The position numbers were made by a program, and so were the translations under genes. Below are positions 1-9,427 of a DNA stretch of 64,000 bases, in pieces. The notes under the pieces were generated by a model, which was not told where the DNA came from, did not search any database, and worked only from the letters and a program-made list of their open reading frames with translations. How positions within the stretch are numbered: position 1 is the stretch's first letter; the number at the start of each line of letters is the position of its first letter. The stretch is from Spirodela intermedia (Eukaryota > Streptophyta > Magnoliopsida > Alismatales > Araceae): the NCBI GenBank assembly GCA_902729315.2, contig LR746268.1:5935501-5999500 (forward strand). Direction: 5' to 3'.

Positions 1-164
1 CGTTTCAAAGCCATGCATCGGGTGCCCAATTTAAGAATCCCCAACCACCCTTGCTTCTGGCAATTTTTCTTAAAATTCAGTCGGTCGCGATTCCCTCCGG
101 CAGAGGACACCTGCTACCACCGAACCCAGGCACGTCCTCGGGTCGTCCCTTTAGGATCGCCGTC

Positions 165-170
165 TATAAA
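165..170 (+). promoter_or_regulatory. TATA box of the extensin gene
   Basis: A TATAAA hexamer lies 81 bases before the ATG chosen at 246. A transcript starting about 30 bases downstream would have a leader of roughly 50 bases. In-frame ATGs further upstream (for example at 51) would then be outside the transcript, which supports 246 as the start. Confidence 0.6.
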
Positions 171-245
171 TGTCCAGAAGCGCCGAGGGACGAGGCATCA
201 TCGTACAGCGAGACCCAGCCTTCTGAAGTCGGGAAGCAGAAGGAG

Positions 246-2896
246 ATGGGTAGAAGCTGCGGCGACCCGGGGGGTCGCCTATGGGTGACCGTCCTTGTGC
301 TGGTGGCTGCAACGTTTCTGTCAAGTAATCTAGGAGTGGTATCGGGGGAGGCATACACTTATGCTTCTCCCCCACCTCCTTCACCGCCTCCTCCTACTTA
401 CAATTACGAGTCCCCACCTCCGCCGAAAAAGTCACCGCCTCCTCCTTACTATTACACGTCCCCGCCCCCACCGAAAAAGTCACCGCCTCCTCCTTACTAC
501 TACTACACGTCCCCGCCCCCACCGAAAAAGTCACCGCCTCCTCCTTACTATTACGAGTCCCCGCCACCACCGAAAAAGTCACCTCCTCCTCCTTACTATT
601 ACGAGTCCCCGCCCCCACCGAAAAAGTCACCGCCTCCTCCTTACTATTACGAGTCCCCGCCTCCGCCGAAAAAGTCACCGCCTCCTCCTTACTATTACAC
701 GTCCCCGCCTCCGCCGAAAAAGTCACCGCCTCCTCCTTACTATTACGAGTCCCCGCCTCCACCGAAAAAGTCACCGCCTCCTCCTTACTATTACGCGTCC
801 CCGCCTCCACCGAAAAAGTCACCGCCTCCTCCTTACTATTACGAGTCCCCGCCCCCACCGAAAAAGTCACCGCCTCCTCCTTACTATTACACGTCCCCGC
901 CTCCGCCGAAAAAGTCACCCCCTCCTCCTTACTATTACACGTCCCCGCCTCCACCGAAAAAGTCACCTCCTCCTCCTTACTATTACACGTCCCCTCCCCC
1001 ACCGAAAAAGTCACCGCCTCTTCCTTACTATTACACATCCCCGCCTCCGCCTAAAAAGTCACCGCCACCACCCAAAGTCAAGGTTACGGGAAAGGTCTAC
1101 TGCTACAAGTGTTACGCGGGGGGATCACCCATCAAGTCGCACATCAAGAAAGGCTTCAAAGGTGATAATTCTAAGGAAATCATTCGATTTATTTACAAAA
1201 TTAGTATCTTTTCACGGGAATTTCGTCCATATTGTAATCAAAATACTAATCTTGTGCCATTTTTTATGATCTGTACAGGTGCGATCGTGAAGGTGACATG
1301 CAAGGATGTGGTTGCCTTCGGAAAGGCTAAACCTAGTGGGAAATACAGCGTTACTATTAAGGGGTACGACTATCAGAAGTATGGAGCTGCTGAGTGCAAG
1401 GCCCAGCTCTATGCACCGCCCGTGGGTTCTATCTGCAAAATTCCCACTGACTTGAACAATGGCAAAAAAGGTGCCAAGCTCCATGTCAAGTCAAAGAGCG
1501 ATGAACTGATCGTCCTCGAAGCCAAGGCTTTCGCCTACGCCCCCAAAACCCCATACAAGGAGTGCACGAAGCCTGAACACATTCCCCCGGTTTACTACTA
1601 CAAGTCTCCACCTCCACCGGTGAAGCCTCCGACTCACCCATACTACTACGAATCTCCACCACCCCCCAAGAAGACCCCCCCACCAACCTACTACTACAAG
1701 TCTCCACCTCCACCGGTGAAGCCTCCAACTCACCCATACTACTACGCATCTCCACCACCCCCCAAGAAGACCCCCCCACCAACCTACTACTACAAGTCTC
1801 CACCTCCACCGGTGAAGCCTCCGACTCACCCATACTACTACGAATCTCCACCACCCCCCAAGAAGACCCCCCCACCAACCTACTACTACAAGTCTCCACC
1901 TCCGCCGGTGAAGCCTCCGACTCACCCATACTACTACGAGTCTCCACCACCCCCCAAGAAGACCCCCCCACCAACCTACTACTACAAGTCTCCACCTCCG
2001 CCGGTGAAGCCTCCGACTCACCCATACTACTACGAATCTCCACCACCCCCCAAGAAGACACCCCCACCAACCTACTACTACAAGTCTCCACCTCCGCCGG
2101 TGAAGCCTCCGACTCACCCATACTACTACGAATCTCCACCACCCCCCAAGAAGACTCCCCCACCAACCTACTACTACAAGTCTCCACCTCCGCCGGTGAA
2201 GCCTCCGACTCACCCATACTACTACGAATCTCCACCACCCCCCAAGAAGACTCCCCCACCAACCTACTACTACAAGTCTCCACCTCCGCCGGTGAAGCCT
2301 CCGACTCACCCATACTACTACGAATCTCCACCACCCCCCAAGAAGACACCCCCACCAACCTACTACTACAAGTCTCCACCTCCGCCGGTGAAGCCTCCGA
2401 CTCACCCATACTACTACGAATCTCCACCACCCCCCAAGAAGACCCCCCACCAACCTACTACTACAAGTCTCCACCTCCGCCGGTGAAGCCTCCGACTCAC
2501 CCATACTACTACGAATCTCCACCACCCCCCAAGAAGACTCCCCCACCAACCTACTACTACAAGTCTCCACCTCCGCCGGTGAAGCCTCCGACTCACCCAT
2601 ACTACTACGAATCTCCACCACCCCCCAAGAAGACTCCCCCACCAACCTACTACTACAAGTCTCCACCTCCGCCGGTGAAGCCTCCGACTCACCCATACTA
2701 CTACGAATCTCCACCACCCCCCAAGAAGACACCCCCACCAACCTACTACTACAAGTCTCCACCTCCGCCGGTGAAGCCTCCGACTCACCCATACTACTAC
2801 GAATCTCCACCACCCCCCAAGAAGACTCCCCCACCAACCTATTACTACACTTCCCCGCCACCGCCGGTGAAGTCCCCGCCACCTCCATATTACTGA
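246..2896 (+). CDS. Extensin / Ole e 1-domain cell-wall protein with two repeat arrays, frameshifted
   Basis: This is a secreted structural wall glycoprotein. Exons are 246-1161 and 1279-2896, giving about 844 residues if one base is restored. Residues 1 to about 34 form a signal peptide with a hydrophobic VTVLVLVAATF core. Then come 14 units of the type SPPPPKKSPPPPYYY. A six-cysteine Ole e 1-like domain follows (about 1075-1580). Thirteen nearly identical 96-bp units alternating SPPPPVKPPTHPYYY and SPPPPKKTPPPTYYY complete the protein. In extensins SPPPP is hydroxylated and arabinosylated, and the Tyr clusters cross-link. The second array loses one C (a run of six at 2443-2448 where sister units have seven), so the literal frame stops at 2484-2486. 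The original frame is open again to the TGA at 2894-2896. This is either a real truncation or a homopolymer or assembly error. The domain order resembles plant Ole e 1/extensin family proteins. Confidence 0.9.
405..1067 (+). repeat. 45-bp coding tandem repeat, 14 units
   Basis: The units encode SPPPPKKSPPPPYYY with the next residue T, E or A. One unit carries an extra Tyr codon (about 498-506) and one carries Pro to Leu (about 1020). Synonymous third-position differences between units are common, so this array looks older or less homogenised than the second one. Confidence 0.9.
1162..1278 (+). other. 117-bp intron of the extensin gene, length a multiple of three
   Basis: The boundaries read AAAG|GTGATAATTC and CTGTACAG|GTGCGATC. 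Removing the segment joins GFKG directly to AIVKVTCKD, which is the usual Ole e 1 domain sequence. The intron is AT-rich against very GC-rich exons. It has no in-frame stop, so retention would add 39 residues without shifting frame. Confidence 0.85.
1591..2839 (+). repeat. 96-bp coding tandem repeat, 13 units, highly homogenised
   Basis: Units differ from each other at only a few bases (CCA/CCG in the Val-Lys block, ACC/ACT/ACA before the proline run, one GAA to GCA). Such uniformity points to recent unequal crossing-over or gene conversion. The ninth unit has the one-base deletion described with the gene. Confidence 0.9.
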
Positions 2897-3720
2897 TCAC
2901 AGTCAAATCCGCGGTAATCGTCCATCAAGCGCGCCATCGTAAGTCTCTCTTTTAGATATCCCTCTCCATTGCTTTCCGCTCTCAATCTATCGCCATTCCT
3001 TCTCTATTATTTGTCATAGAAAAGTATGTTTTCTCAGGGCACCTCGGAGAAGTCGGTTGGCTGGATGGTAAAGGTTTCTCTTTTCGAATGGTTCGTCCGT
3101 TTCAACTGAGGCGGGACGTCAGAGACATGAAATGGTTCCACTCCGACGCTGTCGCGGTGACCATCTTCTATTTGGCGCTCCTCGTTTTCCAGATGAAGGC
3201 CGAAAGATTGGTGAATAAATCTCTTATAGAGATGATAAAGCAGAAGAGTAATGACGTTGCAGTATCTTACACATAAGCTTTCCACTGGGCCATTTATTCC
3301 TTTGTGTAGTGTCTTTTCAGTTACTTGTTTCGTTCATTTGTTGTTGGTTCTCACCCTGTGATAATTAATAAATTTGATCCAACCATGATTTCGGAGGCTA
3401 CTGTTGGCCCAAAATGCAAGCGATAACCCTCCGTCGATCCCAATAATATCGAAATATTTCAATGAAATCATAAAACCAAATTGGAAGCTCGTAAAATTTT
3501 CATGCATATGTGATGTCATTAGCATGTGCGCCTGTGGGCAGCCATCAAAACCCTCAACCATGTTCGAGGAGGTTTCTGGAGGAAGATAGCGGCGAGGAGA
3601 GGGAGAAGGGAACAAGAGGAAGAAGGGGCCAGGCTGCGACTGACTCGGCGCCACCCCACCCCCAAAACCATTATGACAGGTGGGAAGGCGCCTAATGGAC
3701 ACCCGGCGGAAACTCATCTG
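2897..3720. other. 3' flank of the extensin and Ycf20-like genes, no gene seen
   Basis: The two genes converge here. Only short unsupported reading frames occur (for example 3088-3276 +). The first part is probably extensin 3' untranslated sequence, and the part next to 3720 is Ycf20-like 3' untranslated sequence. Confidence 0.5.
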
Positions 3721-4224
3721 TCAGCTGGCAAGCTTGAAGGCGTCGATGAAGAGCCCGTAGGTGAAGCCCATCTTGAAGTTGTTTAAGAGGGCAAGGGGGA
3801 AGGTCACCTTGGGGCGGCTGTAGTAGAAGCGGGTCACGTACTCAGTGACCAGCACGCACACCACAGCAGCGATCACGTCGTTCACGCCGAGCGCGCCGAA
3901 CGAGAGGGAGATGGTCTGAGCGACGTAGAAGCCGCCCAACAGCGAGATGCCCCCGAACAGTGCGCGCCGTGATGGGCTCTTGAAGTAGTTCCTCGAGATC
4001 TCCGGCACCAGTCGGACGATGTCAACAAGCCGGCGAGGTCCCCCCTGGCTGCCGTCGTTCTGCACCGCTCGTACTGTGCGCAGCACCACGCGCCATGAGC
4101 GTGGGGGCCATCCTCTCGCGCTATAAATGTGCCGGCCTCCTAGCGCGGCACTGCTCGTGGCGGTGAAGCGGACGGCATCAGCAGGGAGAACCCGAGACGA
4201 GAGGACGAACCCAACGGACGCCAT
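3721..4224 (-). CDS. Ycf20-like (DUF565) plastid membrane protein
   Basis: A single exon encodes 167 residues. The first 50 or so are rich in Ser, Arg and Ala with no acidic residues to speak of, as expected for a chloroplast transit peptide. The rest matches the Ycf20/DUF565 family: a SRRALFGGISLLGGFYVAQT block, a hydrophobic segment through VNDVIAAVVCVLVTEYVTRF, and a conserved end FPLALLNNFKMGFTYGLFID. Cyanobacteria and algal plastid genomes encode Ycf20, and land plants have nuclear copies. Arabidopsis members have been linked to non-photochemical quenching (NPQ6/NPQ7), but their biochemical role is unknown. The ATG at 4224 is the first in frame and gives a complete transit peptide. It converges with the extensin gene. 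Confidence 0.85.
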   Translation of the reverse strand: MASVGFVLSSRVLPADAVRFTATSSAALGGRHIYSARGWPPRSWRVVLRTVRAVQNDGSQGGPRRLVDIVRLVPEISRNYFKSPSRRALFGGISLLGGFYVAQTISLSFGALGVNDVIAAVVCVLVTEYVTRFYYSRPKVTFPLALLNNFKMGFTYGLFIDAFKLAS

Positions 4225-6052
4225 CCGTGCCCACCGCCAGTCACGACAAGCCCGAACTCAGTCGAGAACAAGGATGATTCAAAACTTCGGGTCGGCAAAT
4301 CGCCGAACAAGTAGCGTGCTCTCCTGAACGACCCGAGAACCATGACGGATGCCGTCGGAGTAGAGAAAATAAAGCCCACAAGACAGAGAAGAAGACGAAT
4401 CAAACGACGCGTCTAGTGATGGAGCGCGAGAGGCTGGAGATTTACCACGAAAAGTCGCCGGAGGGAAGGGGAATAAACCCGGACGACGATATCTTCTCCG
4501 AACGCACCTCCACGACGCGGGCGGCCCGCCGGCAGTCGGCTGCCGGGACAATAGAGATCTGAATGGGCACGGTTCCGCCCCTCTGATTCGAACGGCTGAT
4601 TTCCCCCCGTCACCGAACCAACAAGCTTCGACGCCCGTTGCCGGCGGCGCCCCTTGGGCAACGAACGATAGCTTGAACAGATTGTTACCCTCGTAAGGAC
4701 CGGGGGAGAAAAAGCCACGCATCATATCATATTATATTATTTATTTAGATAGAAATATCATATATTTACTTATTTTCTCAACTTTCGGAGCTAAAATACT
4801 CGAATAAGGAGACTTGGGCTTTGTTATTAGGATCGGTCGTTTGAAAGCAGTAGATCACGATCAAGGAATTAGATCTACTGATTTGGTTTCGTAAAACCCT
4901 ATTTTTTATCTTCAAATCAATGAGATTTTATAGTCCTAGTCGCACGTATGCACATGCAATAATTTTTCTTCATAAAATTATGTAAAACTCCAAAGAATTC
5001 AACTCTCATTTTTATCTTTAACTCGAGGTATTATACGTCTGTAAAATTTATCTTGACAAAAAGGATGCACAAAGTTTGAATATAATGATTAAATAATTGG
5101 GATTATGATATCATCAATATCAAATTTTTGGATTAGCATTATCACCATTTTGCAAGATCAGCCTATTAGTTTTATCATCGTAACATGATTTCCTGAGTCT
5201 CCGTCTTATTAAAATTCTCAAAAATGAAAATTTACATTCATATTAAATAACTTATACAGATAATTGAACTGTATTGGAGGGCAGCTGGAAGATCCATTTT
5301 TGTATGCCGTGGACGTATAATAACTTTAGATTAAAAAAGAAATCTCATATAGATTTATCATCACTAAGACTGGTTAGTATGTAACTAGGTACTCAAGATA
5401 TTGGAGAACAATAAGCAAAAGGTCCTCATTTAAAAATTAAATATCCAACCTGAAATTTCCTAAGCCTAAAAGCCATGAAAATAAGATTCAAATAAATAAA
5501 AATACTAATAAAATTTTAAAATACAACCATTAACACTACGCTGTTGATTACCACTTTAGTAACATGCTATTCACTATATTTTATCTTAAAACAAAATCGT
5601 AGAAACAGAATAGAATTCTGGTGTTTTTCATACTCGTAATAAAGAATGATCACCAAATGTTTACAAAACTAAGGGAAAAAAATGCAATCGCACATCATTG
5701 CCATATGGGAAATACTCCCATGATATGCTGATGCCAGATCATCAGCATGTGCCATTCTACTATCTTATAGAGCAATGGCACTGCATCATGAAGGATACTT
5801 TCAATCATTAAGCTCGGACTGTGGTAGGTCTACAATGAGGGTGAAATCATCGGCACCAGGAAAGATTTGTGGCCTCTCTTCATCAAGGGACCGAACTAAC
5901 TTTATTCACTTTCTTCTTCTTTGGGGGAAGGTAAGATTTCAGGTTGTCATTTACCTGTGGGCAAGTGATTTAATAGCTAATCCTGAGTCGATATGTTCAT
6001 CTGAGCTGTCTTTCTGGCTTCTATTGTTCTTGTGCTGCACAATTATCAACTA

Positions 6053-6166
6053 TAATTTCAGCTATTATGCCTTCTCAACTTTAAGAAATACAACTCGTCA
6101 TGGAAGTTGAAACTTCCACAAAATCGCATCAAGAAGCTATGAAGGCATCTTAATTTCAGCTATTAT
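6053..6166. repeat. 82-bp segment flanked by perfect 16-bp direct repeats
   Basis: The 16-mer taatttcagctattat occurs at 6053-6068 and again at 6151-6166. The enclosed 82 bp (6069-6150) has a second, slightly shorter copy at 6711-6777. Both copies contain the inverted repeat GGAAGTTGAAACTTCC. Confidence 0.8.
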
Positions 6167-6710
6167 AACTGGCATAACCTTTGCAGATCTCAGAGCATTT
6201 CAGCTTATTTTCCTCCTGTTGCAGAAGTGTGAAAGTAAATATGAAGTTACAGTTGTAGTCTACAGGGCGACAAAGACATCACTGCAGCAAAACAAAGAGC
6301 AGGATGCTGCGCCAAGTAGAAGCTTTTATATATTCCATTAAGAGAACGAATGGGCAGAAGAGGCTTCACAACATTAAACCAGCATGATCACTCAAACCCA
6401 TCCTCTCTGATCTCCGTCTGACAGAACAACCTGATAAAGCTAGTCAGTGTTCACAGGACTGAATTGGTGTAAGCAAGCATCTTCACCTTGATCAACCCTA
6501 CACCTTCACTAAACTTTTACAATCTCTTCCTCAAGCAAGAACCCTCGTCTACACGAAGGCAGTGGTGAGGGATTCATTTCACGCAACAATGTCATTGTAT
6601 CCTTAAAATGACTTACTTTCTAAGATATGATCCAGGATGGAAGTCGTTTTCTTGATAATTGGGAGAGCCTGAATTCATTTCAATTACAATCAATAATTCA
6701 TCTTAATTTG

Positions 6711-6777
6711 CCTTCTCCAACTCGTCATGGAAGTTGAAACTTCCACAAAAAGGCATCAAGAAGCTGTGAAGGTATCC
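6711..6777. repeat. Second copy of the 82-bp segment
   Basis: This copy aligns with 6069-6150, lacking about 15 bases after the shared ccttctc. It shares the run from caactcgtcatgg through gaaggtat and is not flanked by the 16-mer. It lies about 110 bases beyond the stop codon of the minus-strand trihelix gene, perhaps in its 3' untranslated region. Confidence 0.75.
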
Positions 6778-6885
6778 CCGCAGAATTCGCATGAATTGCA
6801 TCGCCTTCACAGCAATTATGACATGGAGCATTAACAGCACCGACATGCGTGTTCGAGTATAACATTAACGACTTACGTTGAAAAT

Positions 6886-8031
6886 TTACATGTAGTGTCC
6901 TGCAGAGCTGGCGTCGCTCTTCCCATTGTCCCCGCCCATGCCTGCAGGATCCTGCTGCCGGTGATGCTGCTGCTGCTGCTGCTGAAGGTTGTGCAACACT
7001 TGGTGAGACAACCCCCCCAGGCCTGCATCACCCCCTCCTGCAGACCCAAGGAACTGACTCACAAGCCGCACCAAAAATCCAAGCATCTGAGTCTGGGCCT
7101 GGCAGGAGTCCAAGTGCATCTGCATCACATGCTTCTCGTGCTCCATCTGCATTCCAAGCACCCTCTCTCTCCATTCCATCTCTTCCTCTTCCCAACGCTG
7201 TTCTCGCCTCCTCCACCAATCCTTCTGTTCCTCTGACCATCTCCATCTTCTCTCGTGCATGGCTGCCGTCTCATCCATCTCTCTTTGATGCTCCCTTTCC
7301 CTCTTACACTGCGCTGCGACCTCCCTGTCCTCCTCTCTCTTCCTGTCCCTCTCCCTCCTCTTTTCCTCCCTGTTTAACGAAGCTTGTCCCAGTTCGACCA
7401 GGCTCTTAGCAGCTGAGAGGCCCACACTCCCATCTCCACCTCCACCAAACCTCGACCCCGATTTGACCTCCCCCGCCACCGAGAGTCTGAGGCAGCTTCC
7501 AGCGACCTCACCCTCGTCGTTGACAAAACCCTCCATGACTACATCGTCGTAGGCATCATCTTCATCCTCTTCCTCTTCCTCCCCCTCTCCTTCACCTCCC
7601 GCCCCGGAGTTAGCCTTGACGGCACCGACGGCAGAGGTGGAGGGGACACAGTCAAGGTCCATGTCCCCGAAGACCTGCCTGTAGTGGAGGAAGTTGGACC
7701 AGTGGTGCTCCCCGGAGGACCAGTCGAAGCAGCATCCAGAAGTGGATGCGGACGATGAGGAAGGCAGGGGAGGGGGCAAGCGGATCTTCTGCTTGACACC
7801 GAGGTACTGGTGGCGCATATTCTGGATCTTGATTGAGACATCGCGCCAGGACCAGCGGAAGGGGAAGCTAACAGGGTCGCGGAGGTGATGGAGAGCATTG
7901 ACCCGATCCGCAATGGGCTGGAACTTCCTCTCCCTGGTCTTGAGCCTGGCTAGAGCCCCCGACCCCGCCAACTCCGAGTACTCCCGGATCAGCGCCGCCT
8001 CCTCCTCCTCCGTCCACTTCTTCCGCTTCAT
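6886..8031 (-). CDS. Trihelix transcription factor, HRA1-like
   Basis: A single exon encodes 381 residues. The first 100 or so form a Myb/SANT-like trihelix DNA-binding region beginning MKRKKWTEEEEAALIREYSE, with the conserved KFQPIADRVN and a tryptophan-rich FPFRWSWRDVSIKIQNMRHQ. An acidic run (EGEGEEEEEDEDD, about 150-162) and a Ser/Gly-rich linker follow. A long Arg/Glu-rich stretch (about 225-310) is predicted to be coiled coil, and a Gln run lies near 348-354. The order resembles the plant trihelix group that includes Arabidopsis At3g10040 (HYPOXIA RESPONSE ATTENUATOR 1), which represses hypoxia genes. Orthology is inferred from memory of the N-terminus only. The ATG at 8031 starts the conserved domain directly. 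It is divergent from the PUX11-like gene. Confidence 0.8.
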   Translation of the reverse strand: MKRKKWTEEEEAALIREYSELAGSGALARLKTRERKFQPIADRVNALHHLRDPVSFPFRWSWRDVSIKIQNMRHQYLGVKQKIRLPPPLPSSSSASTSGCCFDWSSGEHHWSNFLHYRQVFGDMDLDCVPSTSAVGAVKANSGAGGEGEGEEEEEDEDDAYDDVVMEGFVNDEGEVAGSCLRLSVAGEVKSGSRFGGGGDGSVGLSAAKSLVELGQASLNREEKRRERDRKREEDREVAAQCKREREHQREMDETAAMHERRWRWSEEQKDWWRRREQRWEEEEMEWRERVLGMQMEHEKHVMQMHLDSCQAQTQMLGFLVRLVSQFLGSAGGGDAGLGGLSHQVLHNLQQQQQQHHRQQDPAGMGGDNGKSDASSAGHYM

Positions 8032-9427
8032 CTACACCGCTCGCCGCCGCAGACACCGAAGCTAAACGGCTGCCGGCGCCCACCTTCCCATTATCGGCGG
8101 CGGATCAGACGCCGCGAGGAAGGCGAGAAAGATGAGAACCCCATTTGTCGCTGGGCGTTGATACCTTCCTCGCATCTGTGTGCAATGTGCCGCGAGCTTC
8201 GGTTTACTTAGCGTGAACCACCGCCTCAGTGGAGAATAACGTTAGCCATTGGCCGTTAACGTAATGGTCCACCTTTGTCTCTTCGGAAAATATCAAAGAA
8301 TTCGGATTAAAAAAAGCAACGTAAATCACACGAACGTTTATATTTTATTTATATTTGTAGGAATAATATCATATAAATTTTAAAAAATAATTTTAACATG
8401 GTTCTTATAAATTTTAGTATTAATATTCATTTATTTTAATATGAATAAAATGATAAATATTTGACTACATCCCTTGTTACATAAGCAGCAAGGGTGGCAA
8501 TGAATCAAATAACTTCGGCCCTCTTTATGCGGATTTGGGCCCACGTGATTAGGCCCGGCCCGTTGTCACCCAAAGTTGAGTTATACGAAAGCTAACCTTA
8601 AGAATGCGGGACAACAGAAACGAATGGGGCGGTCCAGTGGACTTGGATGCCCGGCTCAGCCGAAACTGGAGAGCCATCTATGAGATGCCGGGTAGCTGGG
8701 TGCGATACATGCGTTAATGGTGGGGTTGGCGGTACTTCCGGAGCGGAGGTAGGCAACTCATCGGCGAAGAGGGGGAGGGGATTTCGATTTCTTAAATCTT
8801 CGGTGTCCACTACGCAATAGATCAGACCAGACAACGGCATAAGGTACGGTTGGAAACCCTAGTTACTTGGTCTCTTGGCAGAGGACCAGTTCTTCTTTCT
8901 GTTCTCGAATCCCTGGGTCTTTACTGAAGATCCCATCGGTTATCGCGCAATTTTTTTTTTCATCAAATAATTTAGGATACGTTGCTGCAATCAAGTTAAT
9001 TGAATGCAGACAATTGTGTTTTAATTCAATTAACTTGATTGCTTGTGCTATTGTGTTTTACATCATGTGAAGGAAAAATAGCATAAGAAAATGTTTTAAA
9101 GCATTCAAAGTTTTTTTTATCAGAGACATTTTCCTTGTCCTGTGATATTCCGAAAATAAACTGTCACTCTCCCAGGAAATTCTTGAGAGTCCCCAAGAGT
9201 GTATTCTATAAGAACTTTTTGATGTATCCTCACCCCGGTTTTTTTTAATTACTTGGTTGATGTCAGTAATGGATACTAATATTTTTGCTTCAGCATCTTT
9301 TTATAGCTGCACGTGTTGACATCAATCTCTGAAATTTTGCTCTCATCTCTAAGCTCTGAGTGTTGCTGTCTTTTGAAATAATCGATCATCTGCTTGAATG
9401 CTTATGCCTTGGTTTTTTTTTCTGCAG
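8032..9427. other. Divergent promoter region and 5' intron of the PUX11-like gene
   Basis: The 200 bases next to 8031 are GC-rich leader of the trihelix gene. From 8280 to 8480 the DNA is AT-rich. The ATG at 9428 is preceded directly by TTTCTGCAG, a good acceptor, so an untranslated first exon probably lies near 8750-8900, with an intron to 9427. I could not fix its donor. Confidence 0.5.

Larger units (their letters stand above)
4225..6885. other. Intergenic DNA upstream of the Ycf20-like gene and downstream of the trihelix gene
   Basis: The stretch 4225-4725 is GC-rich and is probably the leader and promoter of the Ycf20-like gene; the frames it contains have no recognisable domain. From about 4730 to 6885 the DNA is AT-rich with many stops in all frames. 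A short duplicated segment is listed separately. The last few hundred bases before 6886 are probably 3' untranslated sequence of the trihelix gene. Confidence 0.5.

Noticed and set aside
394-2906. Long minus-strand open frames across the extensin arrays
   Set aside because: They are complements of the Pro/Tyr codon repeats. Their products are equally repetitive and match no family, and the + strand reading has a signal peptide, intron and domain.
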